This document shows, one piece after another, positions 40,501 to 40,734 of a DNA stretch of 40,734 nucleotides. Where the stretch lies: assembly GCA_034432595.1 (NCBI GenBank), contig DAOUBT010000088.1:1-40734 (forward strand), in the 5' to 3' direction. The notes beneath the pieces were generated by a model that saw only the letters and a program-made list of their open reading frames with translations, did no database searches and had not been told where the DNA came from. Source of the stretch: DAOTZR01 sp034432595. GTDB lineage: Bacteria > Chloroflexota > Anaerolineae > B4-G1 > SLSP01. Positions within the stretch are counted from its first letter, which is position 1. Each line of letters begins with the position of its first letter. A program made the translations under genes and the position numbers.

Positions 40501-40734
40501 ATGGGTAAGCATCCGCATGGTGAACTGACCACTGAACAGCGGACAGAACTTGAGCAGTTGATTCGCAGCGACAGCACGTCGGCCCGTACCAATACCAGAG
40601 CGCGTATCCTGCTTCTGAGCGACCGTAGCCAGGGCCAGAAGCGCACGGACCAGGACGTTGCCGATGCGGTCTTGTGCAGCAAGGGCACTGTGCGCAATGT
40701 ACGCCAGCGCTTCTTGCAGGGTGGGTTGCAGGCC
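40501..40734 (+). CDS. IS630-family transposase, N-terminal part (runs off the window)
   Basis: The open frame from ATG 40501 continues without a stop to the window end (78 codons). It begins MGKHPHGELTTEQRTELEQL and contains a helix-turn-helix with the IS630-type pattern RARILLLSD...DVADAVLCSKGTVRNVRQRF.. GGLQA. This is the DNA-binding part; the DDE catalytic domain lies beyond the end. Terminal inverted repeats cannot be located with confidence. It marks the right edge as an accessory region. Confidence 0.8.
   Translation, partial: MGKHPHGELTTEQRTELEQLIRSDSTSARTNTRARILLLSDRSQGQKRTDQDVADAVLCSKGTVRNVRQRFLQGGLQA

Overview
The window looks like a chromosomal stretch of a GC-rich, non-model bacterium. 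My best guess is Chloroflexota of the Anaerolineae type. This is an inference from lipoproteins with Thr/Pro-rich linkers behind the lipid-anchored Cys, a fused membrane/spermidine-synthase-like protein, a DUF3048 lipoprotein, a heterodimeric ABC exporter and many short operons with strong AGGAGG ribosome sites. No marker gene settles the taxonomy. About 39 protein-coding loci (including one partial and one broken gene) and one tRNA can be supported.

Layout. Positions 291-6948 (+) hold a xanthine dehydrogenase-type molybdenum hydroxylase: an FAD-domain/[2Fe-2S] fusion gene, a translationally coupled protein with a nucleoside-phosphorylase-like C-terminus, a lone spermidine/putrescine-type binding lipoprotein, and the Mo-binding catalytic subunit. 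Positions 7078-8474 (-) hold a TPR protein and a DegV protein, divergent from coaX (8689-9453, +). Positions 9694-11173 (-) hold a polar amino-acid ABC permease and ATPase without a binding protein. Positions 11703-14080 (-) form a tight operon of a cyclic-nucleotide-binding protein, a metallophosphoesterase, a C39-like peptidase and a CBS-ACT protein. Positions 14217-17022 (+) hold the spermidine-synthase-like membrane protein and the DUF3048 lipoprotein. Positions 17347-21538 (-) hold a heterodimeric ABC exporter downstream of a transaldolase-family gene. Positions 21993-28039 (-) hold an aldo/keto reductase, then an HlyD lipoprotein, two ABC-2 ATPases and an ABC-2 permease. Positions 28277-30456 (-) hold an ECF sigma factor, its anti-sigma factor and a membrane protein. 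Positions 30610-33189 (-) hold a GT2 glycosyltransferase, plsY and a MoeB/ThiF-type adenylyltransferase. Positions 33622-35023 (+) hold a YvlD-like membrane protein, a GNAT acetyltransferase and tRNA-Glu. Positions 35586-40734 hold a transposase remnant, a NYN-domain protein with an MFS transporter (-), a small zinc-ribbon protein with a long-form RmlA (+), a cytidylate-kinase-like protein (-) and the start of an IS630-type transposase running off the end.

The most unusual content is in two places. The first is the hydroxylase cluster, where a probable nucleoside phosphorylase with a large unrecognised N-terminal domain is fused by a start/stop overlap to the electron-transfer subunit; this suggests a purine salvage or catabolic module. 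The second is the intergenic DNA. At least four near-complete copies (about 157-195 bp) of one non-coding element with GTAACGGCT-type inverted ends sit between genes. A second, unrelated repeat (two copies) and one solitary site carry a similar palindromic core. A separate palindrome-rich tandem array with an exact 30-bp period lies behind the HlyD gene.

Other points are an asymmetric (one degenerate ATP site) ABC exporter, an 18-bp perfect palindrome on an extended -10 promoter, a NYN protein with three copies of a short helical motif, and a tRNA promoter whose -35 box contains the stop codon of the gene before it.
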